64,000 bases of DNA from Priestia aryabhattai B8W22 (GCF_000956595.1 NZ_JYOO01000023.1:1-64000), one strand, 5' to 3'. Shown: positions 1 to 9,304, numbered from the stretch's first letter. The notes: generated by a model not told the origin, from the letters alone. Program-made: numbers and translations.

Positions 1-4
1 TTTT

Positions 5-1480
5 TTATTGAATTGCTTTATGTTCTTTGATGACACGAAATGTCTTTAATTCAAAATCTTCCGGCCCCTGCACTGGTAAACCTGCCTCTAAGTTTGTTTC
101 AATGTAGGTTAAATTTTCCTCAGTGATGATTTCCCCAGGAATAAAAATAGGGATACCAGGAGGATAGACCATCACAAATTCTGCAATAATACGACCTGCC
201 GACTCATGAAAAGGTACCACTTCGGTTTCAGCGTAAAAAGCATCACGAGGTGTTAAAGCTAATACAGGAATATCAGGTAATAAAATAGCCGGTTTTGCCG
301 TTGTCTCAGAAAGATTATGGAATTTTGCAGATAACTCACGCAGAGCTGTGACCAGACGTGAAAGATCTTCTTCTGTATCTCCAGGCGTGATAATACATAG
401 AATATTATAAAGGTCAGACATTTCAACTTCGATATTATGAGCTTCACGCATCCATTTTTCTACGTCATAGCCCGTAATTCCTAAATCTGAAACAGAAATA
501 ATTAATTTAGTAGGGTCTAAATCATACGTAGCTTTTGTGCCTAAAATTTCTCTTCCTATACATCGGATATGCTCAATTGTATTAATTTCTTTTCGTGCTT
601 TTTCAGCAAGAGAAATTGCACGTTCAGCCAGCTCTTTTCCTTCTGTAGCTAAACGTTTTCGTGCAACATCTAAAGAAGCCAGCAGCAGATAAGATGTTGA
701 TGTTGTTGTCAGCATGCTTAAAATAGACTGTACACGTTTTGGAGAAATTAAGCCTTCGCGTATGTTTAGAATTGAACTTTGCGTCATAGAACCGCCTAAT
801 TTATGCACGCTTGTTGCTGCCATATCTGCACCGGCCTGCATAGCAGACAGAGGCAAATCATCATGAAAATGAATATGAACGCCGTGAGCTTCATCAACAA
901 GTACAGGCACTTGATACGAGTGGGCGATTTCTACGATTTTACGAAGGTCTCCGGAAATTCCAAAGTAAGTTGGGTTGATAACCAGCACTGCTTTTGCTTC
1001 AGGGTGCTGCTTTAAGGCTTTTTCTACAGAGTCCGATGTAATACCGTGAGAAATGCCAAGGTTTTCGTCAATTTCAGGATGAATAAAAATAGGCGTAGCT
1101 CCTGAAAAAACAATCGCACTCATAACAGATTTATGCACGTTTCTAGGAACGATAATTTTATCTCCAGGTCCACATGTCGCCATAACCATTGCCATAATTG
1201 CTCCGCTCGTTCCTTGAACAGAGAAAAAAGTATGGTCAGCACCAAATGCTTCTGCAGCTAAATCCTGCGCTTGTTTGATAATGCCTTTTGGCTGGTGAAG
1301 GTCATCAAGGGGACCGATATTAATTAAATCAATGGATAAAGCATCATCGCCAATAAACGAGCGGAATTCAGGATCCATTCCATTTCCTTTTTTATGTCCA
1401 GGGATATGGAATTGTGTTGGGTTTTTCTTAGCGTGATTAACCAATCCAGTAAATAATGGAGTTGAAAATTGAGAAGACAA
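5..1480 (-). CDS. speA: Arginine decarboxylase, Orn/Lys/Arg decarboxylase class I fold
   Basis: Decarboxylates arginine to agmatine, the first step of polyamine synthesis, in the cytoplasm. The 491-residue protein matches the length of Bacillus SpeA. PLP-fold landmarks are visible: DEAHG at 196-200 (Asp for the pyridine nitrogen) and SVHKLGG with the Schiff-base Lys at about 227; a C-terminal domain with PPGIPIFIPGE follows. It starts with TTG at 1480 behind an AGAGGTG ribosome site about 9 bases upstream. The next gene outward is yktA, divergent, as in B. subtilis. Lysine or ornithine as substrate cannot be excluded from sequence alone, but the neighbourhood favours SpeA. Confidence 0.88.
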   Translation of the reverse strand: MSSQFSTPLFTGLVNHAKKNPTQFHIPGHKKGNGMDPEFRSFIGDDALSIDLINIGPLDDLHQPKGIIKQAQDLAAEAFGADHTFFSVQGTSGAIMAMVMATCGPGDKIIVPRNVHKSVMSAIVFSGATPIFIHPEIDENLGISHGITSDSVEKALKQHPEAKAVLVINPTYFGISGDLRKIVEIAHSYQVPVLVDEAHGVHIHFHDDLPLSAMQAGADMAATSVHKLGGSMTQSSILNIREGLISPKRVQSILSMLTTTSTSYLLLASLDVARKRLATEGKELAERAISLAEKARKEINTIEHIRCIGREILGTKATYDLDPTKLIISVSDLGITGYDVEKWMREAHNIEVEMSDLYNILCIITPGDTEEDLSRLVTALRELSAKFHNLSETTAKPAILLPDIPVLALTPRDAFYAETEVVPFHESAGRIIAEFVMVYPPGIPIFIPGEIITEENLTYIETNLEAGLPVQGPEDFELKTFRVIKEHKAIQ

Positions 1481-1513
1481 CTTTGCTATACACCTCTTTT
1501 ATCATAAATTGTC

Positions 1514-1556
1514 AGTCCCTCTAAGCAAAGCTTAGAGGGACTTTGATTGTTTTTTT
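1514..1556 (+). terminator. Strong hairpin with T-tract upstream of speA, orphan orientation
   Basis: Perfect 13-bp arms (1514-1526 and 1530-1542) around an AAA loop are followed by a T-rich stretch on the plus strand. It reads as an intrinsic terminator for plus-strand transcription, although the only gene to its left, speA, is on the minus strand. In the speA mRNA leader the same arms would form a stem without a downstream U-tract. Confidence 0.6.
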
Positions 1557-2011
1557 ATCAAATTACAGCATTCAATTTTATATACTAAAAACTAATGGCT
1601 GTTGAATTCTACATATTAAAATATCAGATCTTTTTGCTATAAAAGAAATTCAACAGAAATTCTACTCGGCAGTTTTCTTGATTTTAACCATTATATAAAT
1701 GAATGAAACGTGTATGTTTACTACTGTTTGATAATATAAATACAATTTTTAGTTCAAAAAATACAAGTAATTGTAAACTGCTTATTACTCATTATTTTAT
1801 AGTTCTTTATGTTTTGAAAATCCCCATAAAACAAAAGAATTATAGCACTTATTAACCCATTTGCAAAGATATTTTAAAGAGAAAATAAAAAGAAAAAAAA
1901 GGAGAAATTCTTTTGCGTGCAAAGAGGATAAATTTTGTGTACATTGTAGATTGTGATAGAGTTAAGAATATAGATATACATAGATTGAAGAAATAAATGG
2001 AGTGATGAGAA
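1557..2011. other. AT-rich intergenic stretch between speA and yktA
   Basis: This stretch of roughly 450 bases has no convincing gene. It is very AT-rich and carries promoter-like material for the divergent genes. A modest inverted repeat (CTGTTGAATTCT near 1592 and AGAAATTCAACAG near 1645) is the only other structure seen. Confidence 0.5.
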
Positions 2012-2281
2012 GTGGAATATCAATACCCTATCTCCCTTGATTGGAGTACAGAAGAAATTATTGATGTAGTGAAGTTTTTTGAAAGCATTGAACGAGCTTA
2101 TGAAAAAGGTATTGAGCGTGATCACCTAATGGCAGTCTATCGCCGATTTAAAGAAATTGTGCCAAGTAAAGCAGAAGAAAAAACAATCTGTAACGATTTT
2201 GAAGACCAAAGCAAATACTCTTCTTATCGAACAATTCAAAAAGCAAAGGCTGCTTCTTCTGGAGATATCATAAAAATGTAA
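2012..2281 (+). CDS. yktA: UPF0223 family protein YktA
   Basis: Small cytoplasmic protein of 89 residues belonging to UPF0223; no biochemical role is established. It begins with GTG at 2012 behind TGGAGTGATGAG. The sequence is mainly helical and charged ([20 protein letters not shown]), without membrane segments or metal motifs. Its place between speA and yktB matches B. subtilis, which is the main support for the name. It faces yktB across a shared bidirectional terminator. Confidence 0.85.
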   Translation: MEYQYPISLDWSTEEIIDVVKFFESIERAYEKGIERDHLMAVYRRFKEIVPSKAEEKTICNDFEDQSKYSSYRTIQKAKAASSGDIIKM

Positions 2282-2313
2282 AAAATGGAGCCAAGCTTGG
2301 CTCCATTTTTTTT
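2281..2313. terminator. Bidirectional terminator between yktA and yktB
   Basis: A nearly perfect palindrome of 15-bp arms centred at 2295/2296 (ATGGAGCCAAG and its complement), with A-run and T-run flanks, serves both converging genes. Confidence 0.85.
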
Positions 2314-2330
2314 ATATCAATTCGTTAAAA

Positions 2331-2966
2331 TTATGCATATGCTTTTTTAGTTAGTTCATATAATGGAGTTACCGTATGAAATGTTTGCTCAATACGAGCC
2401 ATCCATTCTTCGCCGTTCATTGCAATCGCTTCGTCTTTTGGAATTGTAATGCCGCATAGGATCTCAGCTTTTTTAACCGTCTCTAGACGTTCAAACAAAC
2501 TCTCTAAGTCTTCAGAAGATAAGTCGCCCATTTTTTCACTATCAGGTTTTGTATGATCCTTCGACCAAACAAACGAGGCTGGGATATTTTGACGAATCTC
2601 CTCAATGTTTTGTTTTAGCAGCTTTCCAAATTGTTCTTTAATAGGTGATTCGTAAATGACGGCGAACCACACAAAGACATGTGTTTCCCAAAGGCCAATT
2701 TGAAAATGAGGGAGCTTTTTATACCCGCGTTTACTGTTAGCAAAGGCTACCCACGTGTCTGCTGGCGGGTTAACTGTTCTTCGTGCATGTTTGGCAATGT
2801 GTACGAACATTTCATCTCCACAAAGTGAAGAAAGAGTAGGAGCAAAATGATTGCTTAATTGTTCGAATTTTGGGCGTATCGTTGTTTTGATGGCTTCCAT
2901 ACGTGCATCAAGCCCCTCGATACGGAATACGTTAAAGTCATCTTGTGAAAATCCTGAGAATGCCAT
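2331..2966 (-). CDS. yktB: UPF0637 (DUF1054) family protein YktB
   Basis: Conserved cytoplasmic protein of 211 residues, UPF0637 family, function unknown. It begins [11 protein letters not shown] with an ATG at 2966 preceded by GGAGGT-like sequence on the minus strand. There is no signal peptide or membrane segment. Features include an aromatic core ([16 protein letters not shown]) and a charged helical C-terminus. Gene order yktA-yktB-ykzI-suhB is that of B. subtilis. It converges on yktA and is probably monocistronic. Confidence 0.87.
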   Translation of the reverse strand: MAFSGFSQDDFNVFRIEGLDARMEAIKTTIRPKFEQLSNHFAPTLSSLCGDEMFVHIAKHARRTVNPPADTWVAFANSKRGYKKLPHFQIGLWETHVFVWFAVIYESPIKEQFGKLLKQNIEEIRQNIPASFVWSKDHTKPDSEKMGDLSSEDLESLFERLETVKKAEILCGITIPKDEAIAMNGEEWMARIEQTFHTVTPLYELTKKAYA

Positions 2967-3233
2967 GTGAAACCTCCGTTTTTTAGTGAATATGTATAGC
3001 TGCTGTGCATCTATGCAAGTAAGTATGATTTACGCGAAGATTCTACCACATGAAAAGCATAAACACCAATTAATTCGCATATGCTTGTCAAAACGTGTCT
3101 ATCATTTTTTTATAGGTAATCACACAATTTAGTTGCATGAGATTAGGTTTCGACATAGACTATATCAATCAAAATATCTGAAAATTTAGTTTTCTATAAG
3201 CGGGTTCAATAATTTGAGAGGGGTGTTTGAAAC

Positions 3234-3419
3234 ATGAAACAAGTGGTGAATATGTATAAGAAGAATGATGGACAAAAAAGATTAGGTGTAATTCGTTTGG
3301 AGTTAGATTACGAGTTAGCGACGTTATATGAAGCCATGATGGAGAATAATGAGGAACAAAAACAAAAATGTAAGCGAAAGCTCGAGAAACTTCGTGAAGA
3401 AATGATATCTCTTCAGTAG
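3234..3419 (+). CDS. ykzI: Small conserved protein YkzI
   Basis: A 61-residue charged, probably helical protein (NNEEQKQKCKRKLEKLREEM) with no known function. It starts at ATG 3234 after GAGGGGTG. Length and position between yktB and suhB match B. subtilis YkzI. The C-terminal half looks like a short coiled coil. Confidence 0.75.
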   Translation: MKQVVNMYKKNDGQKRLGVIRLELDYELATLYEAMMENNEEQKQKCKRKLEKLREEMISLQ

Positions 3420-3497
3420 CAGATACGGGAATAAAATAGAACAAATAAGGGTAAACTATAAAAGAGGATTAAACTGAATGAGCAGATTTATAAGTGG

Positions 3498-3550
3498 TAA
3501 CAGAGCACGTGGGAGAAGAAGCGGCAGTTCTTCTCCCACGTGCTCTGTTA
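3498..3550. repeat. Perfect 23-bp inverted repeat with 7-base loop
   Basis: Arms 3498-3520 and 3528-3550 are exactly complementary over 23 bases around the loop GCGGCAG. The downstream T-run begins only about 18 bases after the stem, so it is not a classical terminator. It lies between ykzI and suhB. A 25-codon ATG frame (3478-3555) with a fair AGAGGA site runs through it; I do not call that a gene. Confidence 0.85.
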
Positions 3551-3614
3551 ATTGACATCTTGCAGAGGTTTTTTTAAGCTTAAATAAGAGACGTATTTTT
3601 GAGGGGGAATTGAG

Positions 3615-4421
3615 ATGACACAACGCTGGAAAGAAATTGATACATACGTTAAAGAGTGGCTAAAAGAAGCTGGACAAAAAATTCAACAGTCGTTTAGTAA
3701 AGAACTTCTCATTCAAACGAAATCGAATCCAAATGATTTAGTAACAAATATGGATAAAGAAATTGAACAGTTTTTTATCTCAAAAATTAATGAAACCTTT
3801 CCAGAACATCATATCCTCGGAGAAGAAGGATATGGAGAAGAGCTTGAATCAGAAGAAGGAATAATTTGGATTATCGATCCAATCGACGGGACGATGAACT
3901 TTGTTCATCAGCAGCGAAATTTTGCTATTTCCATCGGTATATTTGAAAATGGTGTAGGACAAGCAGGTTATATTTATGATGTTATTCATAATGAGCTGTA
4001 TCATGCTTTAAAAGGACAGGGCGCGTTTATGAATGACATCCAATTGCCGAAACTTGAACCTGTACCAGTTGAACAAGCTATTATTAGCCTAAATGCGACA
4101 TGGGTGACGGAGAACCGTCGTATTGATCCTTCCGTATTAAGTCCGCTTGTACGTAAAGTAAGAGGGACTCGTTCATATGGATCCGCAGCTATTGAGCTTG
4201 CTTACGTAGCGGCTGGACGCTTGGATGGATATATTACTTTACGTTTGGCTCCATGGGACTTTGCTGCCGGTAAAGTATTGATTGAAGAAGTTGGGGGAGT
4301 TATGACGGATTTAGAAGGAAAGCCGTTAGAGATTCTTGAAAAAAGCAGTGTATTTGTAAGCAAACCAACGTTACATGACGAAATCTTTCGTACGTACCTT
4401 GAAGGAAAGTGGAATAAATAA
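3615..4421 (+). CDS. suhB: Inositol-1-monophosphatase family phosphatase SuhB/YktC
   Basis: Mg-dependent phosphatase of the inositol monophosphatase family, which hydrolyses myo-inositol monophosphate and related sugar phosphates in the cytoplasm. The 268 residues show the family metal motifs: GEEGYG (Glu70, Glu71), the DPIDGT signature with Asp88, Asp91 and Thr93, and WDFAAG with Asp215. It starts at ATG 3615 after GAGGGGGAATTGAG. Position after ykzI matches yktC of B. subtilis. Specificity within the family (inositol, NADP or fructose bisphosphate) cannot be read from the motifs. Confidence 0.9.
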   Translation: MTQRWKEIDTYVKEWLKEAGQKIQQSFSKELLIQTKSNPNDLVTNMDKEIEQFFISKINETFPEHHILGEEGYGEELESEEGIIWIIDPIDGTMNFVHQQRNFAISIGIFENGVGQAGYIYDVIHNELYHALKGQGAFMNDIQLPKLEPVPVEQAIISLNATWVTENRRIDPSVLSPLVRKVRGTRSYGSAAIELAYVAAGRLDGYITLRLAPWDFAAGKVLIEEVGGVMTDLEGKPLEILEKSSVFVSKPTLHDEIFRTYLEGKWNK

Positions 4422-4475
4422 AATAGAAGTGAAGACTTACGTATAGTGGAAGAATTTTGTGATGAAAAAACGTCA

Positions 4476-4513
4476 TGAACCATTTTGATCTTGCAAATGG
4501 CCATGACGCTTTC
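4476..4513 (-). terminator. Terminator downstream of ylaF
   Basis: Interrupted stem CGTCATG...CATGACG with inner CCATTT/AAATGG pairing. Read on the minus strand it is followed by six T residues, placing it as the ylaF terminator. Confidence 0.65.
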
Positions 4514-4529
4514 AATCATCGCAAAAAAA

Positions 4530-4715
4530 TTACAGCTGCCCTTTTTCTCGCATTTTTTTCTTAGTCGTAAAGCCAAAACCCATTACAACAATTAAAGCTA
4601 CGATAGCTAAAATGACCCCGAGAGCGCTTCCTTCTCCGATAAATATGCCAATTGACATAATAGCTGCAGTTGCGATGAATGCATATAAAACGAATACCCA
4701 CTTAATGTTTCTCAT
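4530..4715 (-). CDS. ylaF: Small two-helix membrane protein YlaF family
   Basis: The preferred start is the ATG at 4715, where GGGAGGAATCAAC immediately precedes it; the longer reading frame to 4772 has no ribosome site. The resulting 61-residue protein has two hydrophobic segments (about residues 5-25 and 29-49) and a basic tail, KKKMREKGQL. Length, topology and position just before typA match B. subtilis YlaF. No function is known. It is divergent from typA. Confidence 0.75.
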   Translation of the reverse strand: MRNIKWVFVLYAFIATAAIMSIGIFIGEGSALGVILAIVALIVVMGFGFTTKKKMREKGQL

Positions 4716-4828
4716 GTTGATTCCTCCCATTTGTAACGGATATTTATAGTGTACAACAAAATCATTCTGCAATTCTAGAGTTAGTGTGATATAATAGCTT
4801 AGTTATTACAAGCATAGGAGTGAAATGC

Positions 4829-6667
4829 GTGAACATTCGTAAAGATTTACGTAATATTGCCATTATTGCCCATGTAGACCATGGGAAAACAACGTTAGTA
4901 GATAAATTATTACATCAGTCCGGAACATTCCGTACTAATGAGCATGTTGAAGAACGTGCGATGGATTCAAATGACCTTGAGCGTGAGCGTGGAATTACAA
5001 TTTTAGCGAAAAACACAGCTATTAATTATAAAGATACGCGTATCAACATTATGGATACGCCAGGACATGCTGACTTCGGTGGAGAAGTTGAGCGTATTAT
5101 GAAAATGGTAGACGGTGTTCTACTTGTAGTAGACGCATATGAAGGATGTATGCCTCAAACGCGCTTTGTATTGAAAAAAGCATTAGAGCAAAACTTAACG
5201 CCGATTGTTGTTGTTAACAAAATTGACCGTGACTTTGCTCGTCCAACTGAAGTAGTTGATGAAGTAATTGACTTATTTATTGAACTAGGTGCAAGTGAGG
5301 AACAAATTGAGTTCCCTGTTGTTTATGCTTCAGCAATCAACGGAACGGCTAGCACGAACCCTGAAAAGCAAGATGAGAACATGTCATCTCTATTTGACTC
5401 AATCATCGAGCACATTCCAGCACCAGTAGACAACAGCGAAGAACCACTTCAATTCCAAGTGGCAATGCTTGACTACAATGACTATCTTGGTCGTATCGGT
5501 GTAGGTCGCGTATTCCGCGGAACAATGAAAGTAGGCCAGCAAGTTGCATTAATGAAGCTTGACGGTACGGTAAAACAATTCCGCGTAACAAAACTATTCG
5601 GTTTCCTAGGCCTAAAGCGTGTTGAAATCGAAGAAGCAAAAGCAGGAGACCTGATCGCTGTATCAGGAATGGAAGACATCAACGTAGGTGAAACAGTATG
5701 TCCGTTTGACCACCAAGATGCACTGCCAATTTTACGTATTGATGAGCCTACTTTACAAATGACGTTCTTAGTAAACAATTCACCGTTTGCTGGTCGTGAA
5801 GGTAAATTTGTTACATCTCGTAAAATTGAAGAGCGCTTAATGTCTGAACTTGAGACAGATGTAAGTTTACGCGTGGAAAATACTGATTCACCGGATGTAT
5901 GGGTCGTTTCAGGACGTGGAGAACTTCATTTATCTATTTTAATTGAAAATATGCGTCGTGAAGGATATGAGATTCAAGTATCAAAACCTGAAGTAATCGT
6001 TCGTGAAATTGATGGCGTTCGCTGTGAGCCGGTTGAACGTGTTCAAATCGACGTGCCTGAAGAACATACGGGTTCTATTATGGAATCAATGGGTGCTCGT
6101 AAAGGTGAAATGGTTGATATGATTAACAACGGCAGCGGTCAAGTTCGTCTGATCTTCATGGTTCCTGCACGTGGTTTAATCGGTTATACAACTGAGTTCT
6201 TATCGTTAACTCGTGGATTCGGTATCATTAACCATTCATTTGATAGCTACCAACCAATGCAGCAAGGTCAAGTTGGAGGTCGCCGTCAAGGTGTGCTTGT
6301 TTCTATGGAAAGCGGTAAATCATCTACTTATGGAATCCAAGGCGTAGAAGACCGCGGTACAATTTTCGTGGAGCCGGGTACAGAAGTATACGAAGGTATG
6401 ATCGTAGGAGAACACACTCGTGAAAATGATATCGTTGTTAACATCTGTAAAATGAAGCAAATGACGAATATGCGTTCTGCTAATAAAGATCAAACAACAG
6501 GTATGAAAAAACCTCGTATTATGTCTTTAGAGCAATCACTTGAATATTTAAACGAAGATGAATATTGTGAAATCACACCAGAATCTATTCGTCTACGTAA
6601 AAAAATTCTTGATAAAAATGAACGTGAAAAAGCAGCGAAAAAGAAAAAATACGCTGACACAAAATAA
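4829..6667 (+). CDS. typA: Ribosome-associated translational GTPase TypA/BipA
   Basis: Elongation-factor-like GTPase that binds the 70S ribosome and supports ribosome assembly and stress adaptation. P-loop AHVDHGKT lies near the N-terminus, [12 protein letters not shown] gives G3 and NKIDRD gives G4. EF-G-like domains and the BipA-specific C-terminal domain follow. I place the start at GTG 4829, eight bases after AGGAG, giving 612 residues, the usual family length; an upstream in-frame GTG at 4820 overlaps the ribosome site. It is monocistronic, with a terminator at 6676-6713. Confidence 0.95.
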   Translation: MNIRKDLRNIAIIAHVDHGKTTLVDKLLHQSGTFRTNEHVEERAMDSNDLERERGITILAKNTAINYKDTRINIMDTPGHADFGGEVERIMKMVDGVLLVVDAYEGCMPQTRFVLKKALEQNLTPIVVVNKIDRDFARPTEVVDEVIDLFIELGASEEQIEFPVVYASAINGTASTNPEKQDENMSSLFDSIIEHIPAPVDNSEEPLQFQVAMLDYNDYLGRIGVGRVFRGTMKVGQQVALMKLDGTVKQFRVTKLFGFLGLKRVEIEEAKAGDLIAVSGMEDINVGETVCPFDHQDALPILRIDEPTLQMTFLVNNSPFAGREGKFVTSRKIEERLMSELETDVSLRVENTDSPDVWVVSGRGELHLSILIENMRREGYEIQVSKPEVIVREIDGVRCEPVERVQIDVPEEHTGSIMESMGARKGEMVDMINNGSGQVRLIFMVPARGLIGYTTEFLSLTRGFGIINHSFDSYQPMQQGQVGGRRQGVLVSMESGKSSTYGIQGVEDRGTIFVEPGTEVYEGMIVGEHTRENDIVVNICKMKQMTNMRSANKDQTTGMKKPRIMSLEQSLEYLNEDEYCEITPESIRLRKKILDKNEREKAAKKKKYADTK

Positions 6668-6675
6668 TAAAAAAA

Positions 6676-6713
6676 GTAAGTCGTTAGCTCTGTTTGCTAG
6701 CGGCTTGTTTTTT
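6676..6713 (+). terminator. typA terminator
   Basis: Stem AAGTCGTTAGC/GCTAGCGGCTT with a 7-base loop followed by a T-run. Confidence 0.8.
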
Positions 6714-6827
6714 ATCAATTATATCAGAATTTTCTATTTTTTGAAAGCGTTTTATAAATAAGGGATTTGGAAAGGAAAAAGGTGGCTTATATCGAATAAT
6801 GTAAAGTAAGGAATAGGGGGAAGAAAT

Positions 6828-7145
6828 ATGGATGTAAAAGAACACCTTTCATTTTTTGCAGCTTTGTATCAAGTAGATGAACATGCAAAAATAGGAATGT
6901 GGCTGTTATACTTTACTATTTTAGGGCTATCTGTTCTCGTGTACAAACTCGGGTTTGCAAAGAAGCTGCCGCTTTTAAAATCTGTGGTTATTTATCTGTT
7001 TTTAGCTTTTGGATGTACGATCTTAACGTTTTTAGGCATTTTTTTACCTGTAGCTGAAGGGCTTGTGGTTGCAGCGCTTGTATTAATCATTTATAAAATA
7101 CGGCTGTATCAGTCTAAAAAGCAAAACTCCACGTTTGGTTCATAA
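6828..7145 (+). CDS. ylaH: YlaH-like membrane protein
   Basis: A 105-residue integral membrane protein starting at ATG 6828 after GGGGGAAGA. Three hydrophobic stretches are visible (about residues 22-40, 48-68 and 70-88), then a basic C-terminus ([11 protein letters not shown]). Its position after typA matches B. subtilis ylaH; the family has no assigned function. It converges on a minus-strand membrane protein gene across a shared terminator. Confidence 0.8.
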   Translation: MDVKEHLSFFAALYQVDEHAKIGMWLLYFTILGLSVLVYKLGFAKKLPLLKSVVIYLFLAFGCTILTFLGIFLPVAEGLVVAALVLIIYKIRLYQSKKQNSTFGS

Positions 7146-7168
7146 AAGACTACATAAAAAGATTACAT

Positions 7169-7200
7169 AAAAAGACGCTTGTAGCTACAAGCGTCTTTTT
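7169..7200. terminator. Bidirectional terminator between ylaH and the downstream minus-strand gene
   Basis: Perfect 15-bp arms meet at 7184/7185 with T and A tracts on either side. The stem contains the last codons and stop of the minus-strand gene. Just upstream lies a short tandem repeat of ACATAAAAAGA. Confidence 0.85.
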
Positions 7201-7619
7201 AGGATGATATAGCCGAAACCAAGAGCGGCTGCGAAAATTAAATGGCCAGCTGTCCAATAGAAAATCGCTACTGCATCATCCGCCGCAGGCGTAGGCTTAA
7301 GCGCAAGCAGCGTCAACGGAAAATACAAAGGAATGGTTGGAAGTGTTAATAAAAAGGAACACAATACGATTTTTCGAATAGACATATTATTTAATTTACC
7401 TACTATGTAAACAAAAACGATCCCAATTGCAACGGCAATGAATAAATGAAAAACAAACTCTACCCATTCAGGCCATTGAATAGGGCCAATGATAGGAATA
7501 AAATCAACATTTAATAAAAGGGTATAAACTTGTTTGCCGGTTAGCCATTCTATCCATTTCAAACATAACCCAAGGATAATCCCGCTTAACATGCCAATAC
7601 TTATTCCTAATCGGAGCAC
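7185..7619 (-). CDS. Uncharacterised four-helix membrane protein coupled to ylaI
   Basis: Not recognised. The longest frame begins at 7652 inside ylaI, but a clear AGAGGAGG lies 9 bases before an in-frame GTG at 7619, one base after the ylaI stop. I choose that start (144 residues). About four hydrophobic segments are seen: the first near the N-terminus (ISIGMLSGIILGLCL), then FVFHLFIAVAIGIVFVYIV, IVLCSFLLTLPTIPLYFPL and WTAGHLIFAAALGFGYIIL. The PIIGPIQWPEW motif lies in the first loop. The size resembles small Bacillus membrane families such as YqhR, but I cannot confirm membership. Tight spacing implies co-translation with ylaI. Confidence 0.7.
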   Translation of the reverse strand: MLRLGISIGMLSGIILGLCLKWIEWLTGKQVYTLLLNVDFIPIIGPIQWPEWVEFVFHLFIAVAIGIVFVYIVGKLNNMSIRKIVLCSFLLTLPTIPLYFPLTLLALKPTPAADDAVAIFYWTAGHLIFAAALGFGYIILKRRL

Positions 7620-7620
7620 C

Positions 7621-7821
7621 TTACCAATCCTCCTCTGTCTTTTTCGACTCATATAGTTTAAAGTTACCAGTAGCTATGCGTTCTTTTGTTCGTTTTTCAA
7701 TCCGTTCAGAACATTCATTGCACATATATGTATGGATAGGACGGTTGCGCAGTCGTTTTGCCACGAGCGTTTCATCCTCAATTGTTTCAATTTTATCGCA
7801 CATGACACATTGTACTCTCAT
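7621..7821 (-). CDS. ylaI: YlaI family zinc-ribbon-like small protein
   Basis: The ATG at 7821 follows GAGGTG and yields 66 residues beginning MRVQCVMCDK. Two CxxC pairs (CVMC and CNEC) are spaced like a zinc ribbon and suggest one bound zinc. The remainder is charged and helical, ending KKTEEDW. Length and location match B. subtilis YlaI. The stop codon is one base from the start of the following membrane protein gene. Function is unknown; nucleic-acid or protein binding would fit the fold. Confidence 0.82.
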   Translation of the reverse strand: MRVQCVMCDKIETIEDETLVAKRLRNRPIHTYMCNECSERIEKRTKERIATGNFKLYESKKTEEDW

Positions 7822-8006
7822 TTCTATCACCTCAACTTCTCTATACATCATTCTAGCCGAAAATCCTTGTTTTATAAAGTTTTTTTGCGGTGCTATCTCT
7901 CAGGAGAAAAGGAACGATAGGAAAACATTCCTAAAGAAGCAGGTAATTTTGCTTGTTAGCTCGAAGATAGTAACTAGTAAGTACATAAACAGTAGGAGGG
8001 ATGAAA

Positions 8007-8462
8007 ATGGCCAACGAAGTCGAGACTCAATTAGTAGATGCATTATACGATGAGCTACAGACAGAGAGATTTGCAACCATTTCAACTATTGATTTTGAAA
8101 CAAACGGTCCAAATGTTAGTGCCATTTCGTGGTTAGTAGCTCCGACTAAACAAAAAATTCGATTTGCCGTAGATGTCAAATCGAGGATTGTAGAAAACAT
8201 TAAACATACGAATAAAGCCGTGGTAAATATTCTTGCTAATGAATCATGCTACTCAATCAGCGGAATAGCTGAGGTAGTGCAAGAAAAGTTAGAAGGAGTA
8301 GCTTTAAAGCTGACACTAATTGAACTAGATATTAATGAAGTAAGAGATGTCATGTTCTATGGTTCTAAAATTTCAGTAAACCCTTCATATGAAAAGACCT
8401 ATGATCCAGTAGCAGCCGCTAAACTCGATAAGCAAGTAATTGAAGCGATAAAAAAAGCTTAG
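8007..8462 (+). CDS. Pyridoxamine 5-phosphate oxidase-like flavin-binding-fold protein
   Basis: A 151-residue protein beginning MANEVETQLVDALYD. The start at 8007 is seven bases after AGGAGGG; the ATG at 8001 overlaps that site. The pattern ATISTIDFETNGPNVSAISWLV followed by IRFAVDVKSRIVENIKHT is typical of the split-barrel FMN-binding superfamily that includes PNPOx and general stress protein 26. Such proteins bind FMN, F420 or heme; the ligand here cannot be read. It is a single gene between ylaI and ylaJ and is not part of the B. subtilis yla order. Confidence 0.75.
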   Translation: MANEVETQLVDALYDELQTERFATISTIDFETNGPNVSAISWLVAPTKQKIRFAVDVKSRIVENIKHTNKAVVNILANESCYSISGIAEVVQEKLEGVALKLTLIELDINEVRDVMFYGSKISVNPSYEKTYDPVAAAKLDKQVIEAIKKA

Positions 8463-8485
8463 CAGCAGCCTGCCGCTAAGCGACT
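8457..8485 (+). terminator. Weak terminator after the flavin-fold gene
   Basis: GCTTAGC and GCTAAGC arms bracket a short loop, followed by a short T-rich stretch overlapping the region before the ylaJ stop. Confidence 0.45.
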
Positions 8486-8488
8486 TTC

Positions 8489-9088
8489 TTATTCATTTTT
8501 TTGAAGATGATTATTAGATTGTTTTTCCTGCTCATTCTTTAAGTTTTGCTCTTGTTTATTATTTAATTTTTGATTGTTTGTATCTGTTGAACTAGGATTT
8601 CGGCGGATTTCTTCTGCAAATTCAGGCATCACTCGGTTTACAATGGCCGCTAATTCATCTAAAAATCCTGTAACCGGACGGCCTTTGCGAATTTCATTTC
8701 CAATTTGTTTTAGCCGAGCAACCGTATCAGGATCTGCAATAACAACAGAATTAGCGCCGTACGGGTCAGCTTTCAGACCTTCAGCGACTGTATATTTGAT
8801 TGAACTTACTTCTGAACGATCAATATCTTTGCCGACGTCAATGCCTACGATTGCATATTTACCGAGCACAATGGCAGTAGCATCATTTACATTCGGAACG
8901 CTTGAAGCCAGTTCAACTAAATGCGCTGATATTTCATTAGCAGTACGCTTGTGAGAGCGTTCAGGAGATGAATTTTTCACCTGTACAATTCGATCTGTTT
9001 TTTGCCCTTCTTCAACGTCTGCTTGGTTATTGTTGCAGCCGGTTAGTGTAATAAAACATAAGCTAATGGATAGAAAAAATTTGTTCAT
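8489..9088 (-). CDS. ylaJ: YhcN/YlaJ-family sporulation lipoprotein
   Basis: Lipoprotein of 199 residues: the signal MNKFFLSISLCFITLTGC ends in an LTGC lipobox with Cys18 as lipidation site. The central region carries the YhcN/YlaJ domain (VPNVNDATAIVLGKYAIVGIDV, later DPYGANSVVIADPDTVARL and KGRPVTGFLDELAAIV). The C-terminus is Asn/Gln-rich. Family members are made in the forespore and found in spore membranes. It starts at ATG 9088 after GGAGGAGT and is divergent from ylaK. A second member of this family is cut by the window end at 63767. Confidence 0.88.
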   Translation of the reverse strand: MNKFFLSISLCFITLTGCNNNQADVEEGQKTDRIVQVKNSSPERSHKRTANEISAHLVELASSVPNVNDATAIVLGKYAIVGIDVGKDIDRSEVSSIKYTVAEGLKADPYGANSVVIADPDTVARLKQIGNEIRKGRPVTGFLDELAAIVNRVMPEFAEEIRRNPSSTDTNNQKLNNKQEQNLKNEQEKQSNNHLQKNE

Positions 9089-9304
9089 GTGGGAGACTCC
9101 TCCTTATGAATGACTCATTTTTTGTAGTAATTTGTATTTAGTTTCTAATAGTTCTTCTATCTTTATACACGTGTTCATATATTTAAAGAAAATGGTCCGT
9201 CCATTTAAGGTCACTTCACACATGTGCGTTACATAGTATATAAATGGATGGGTGCCTTGTTTCACTCCTTACAGGAAAAACAATCGGAGTAGGAGGCTGA
9301 ATTA

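Noticed and set aside
3478-3555. A 25-codon ATG frame across the 23-bp hairpin
   Set aside because: A fair ribosome site exists, but the codons are dictated by the inverted repeat, and there is no known homologue; not called as a gene.
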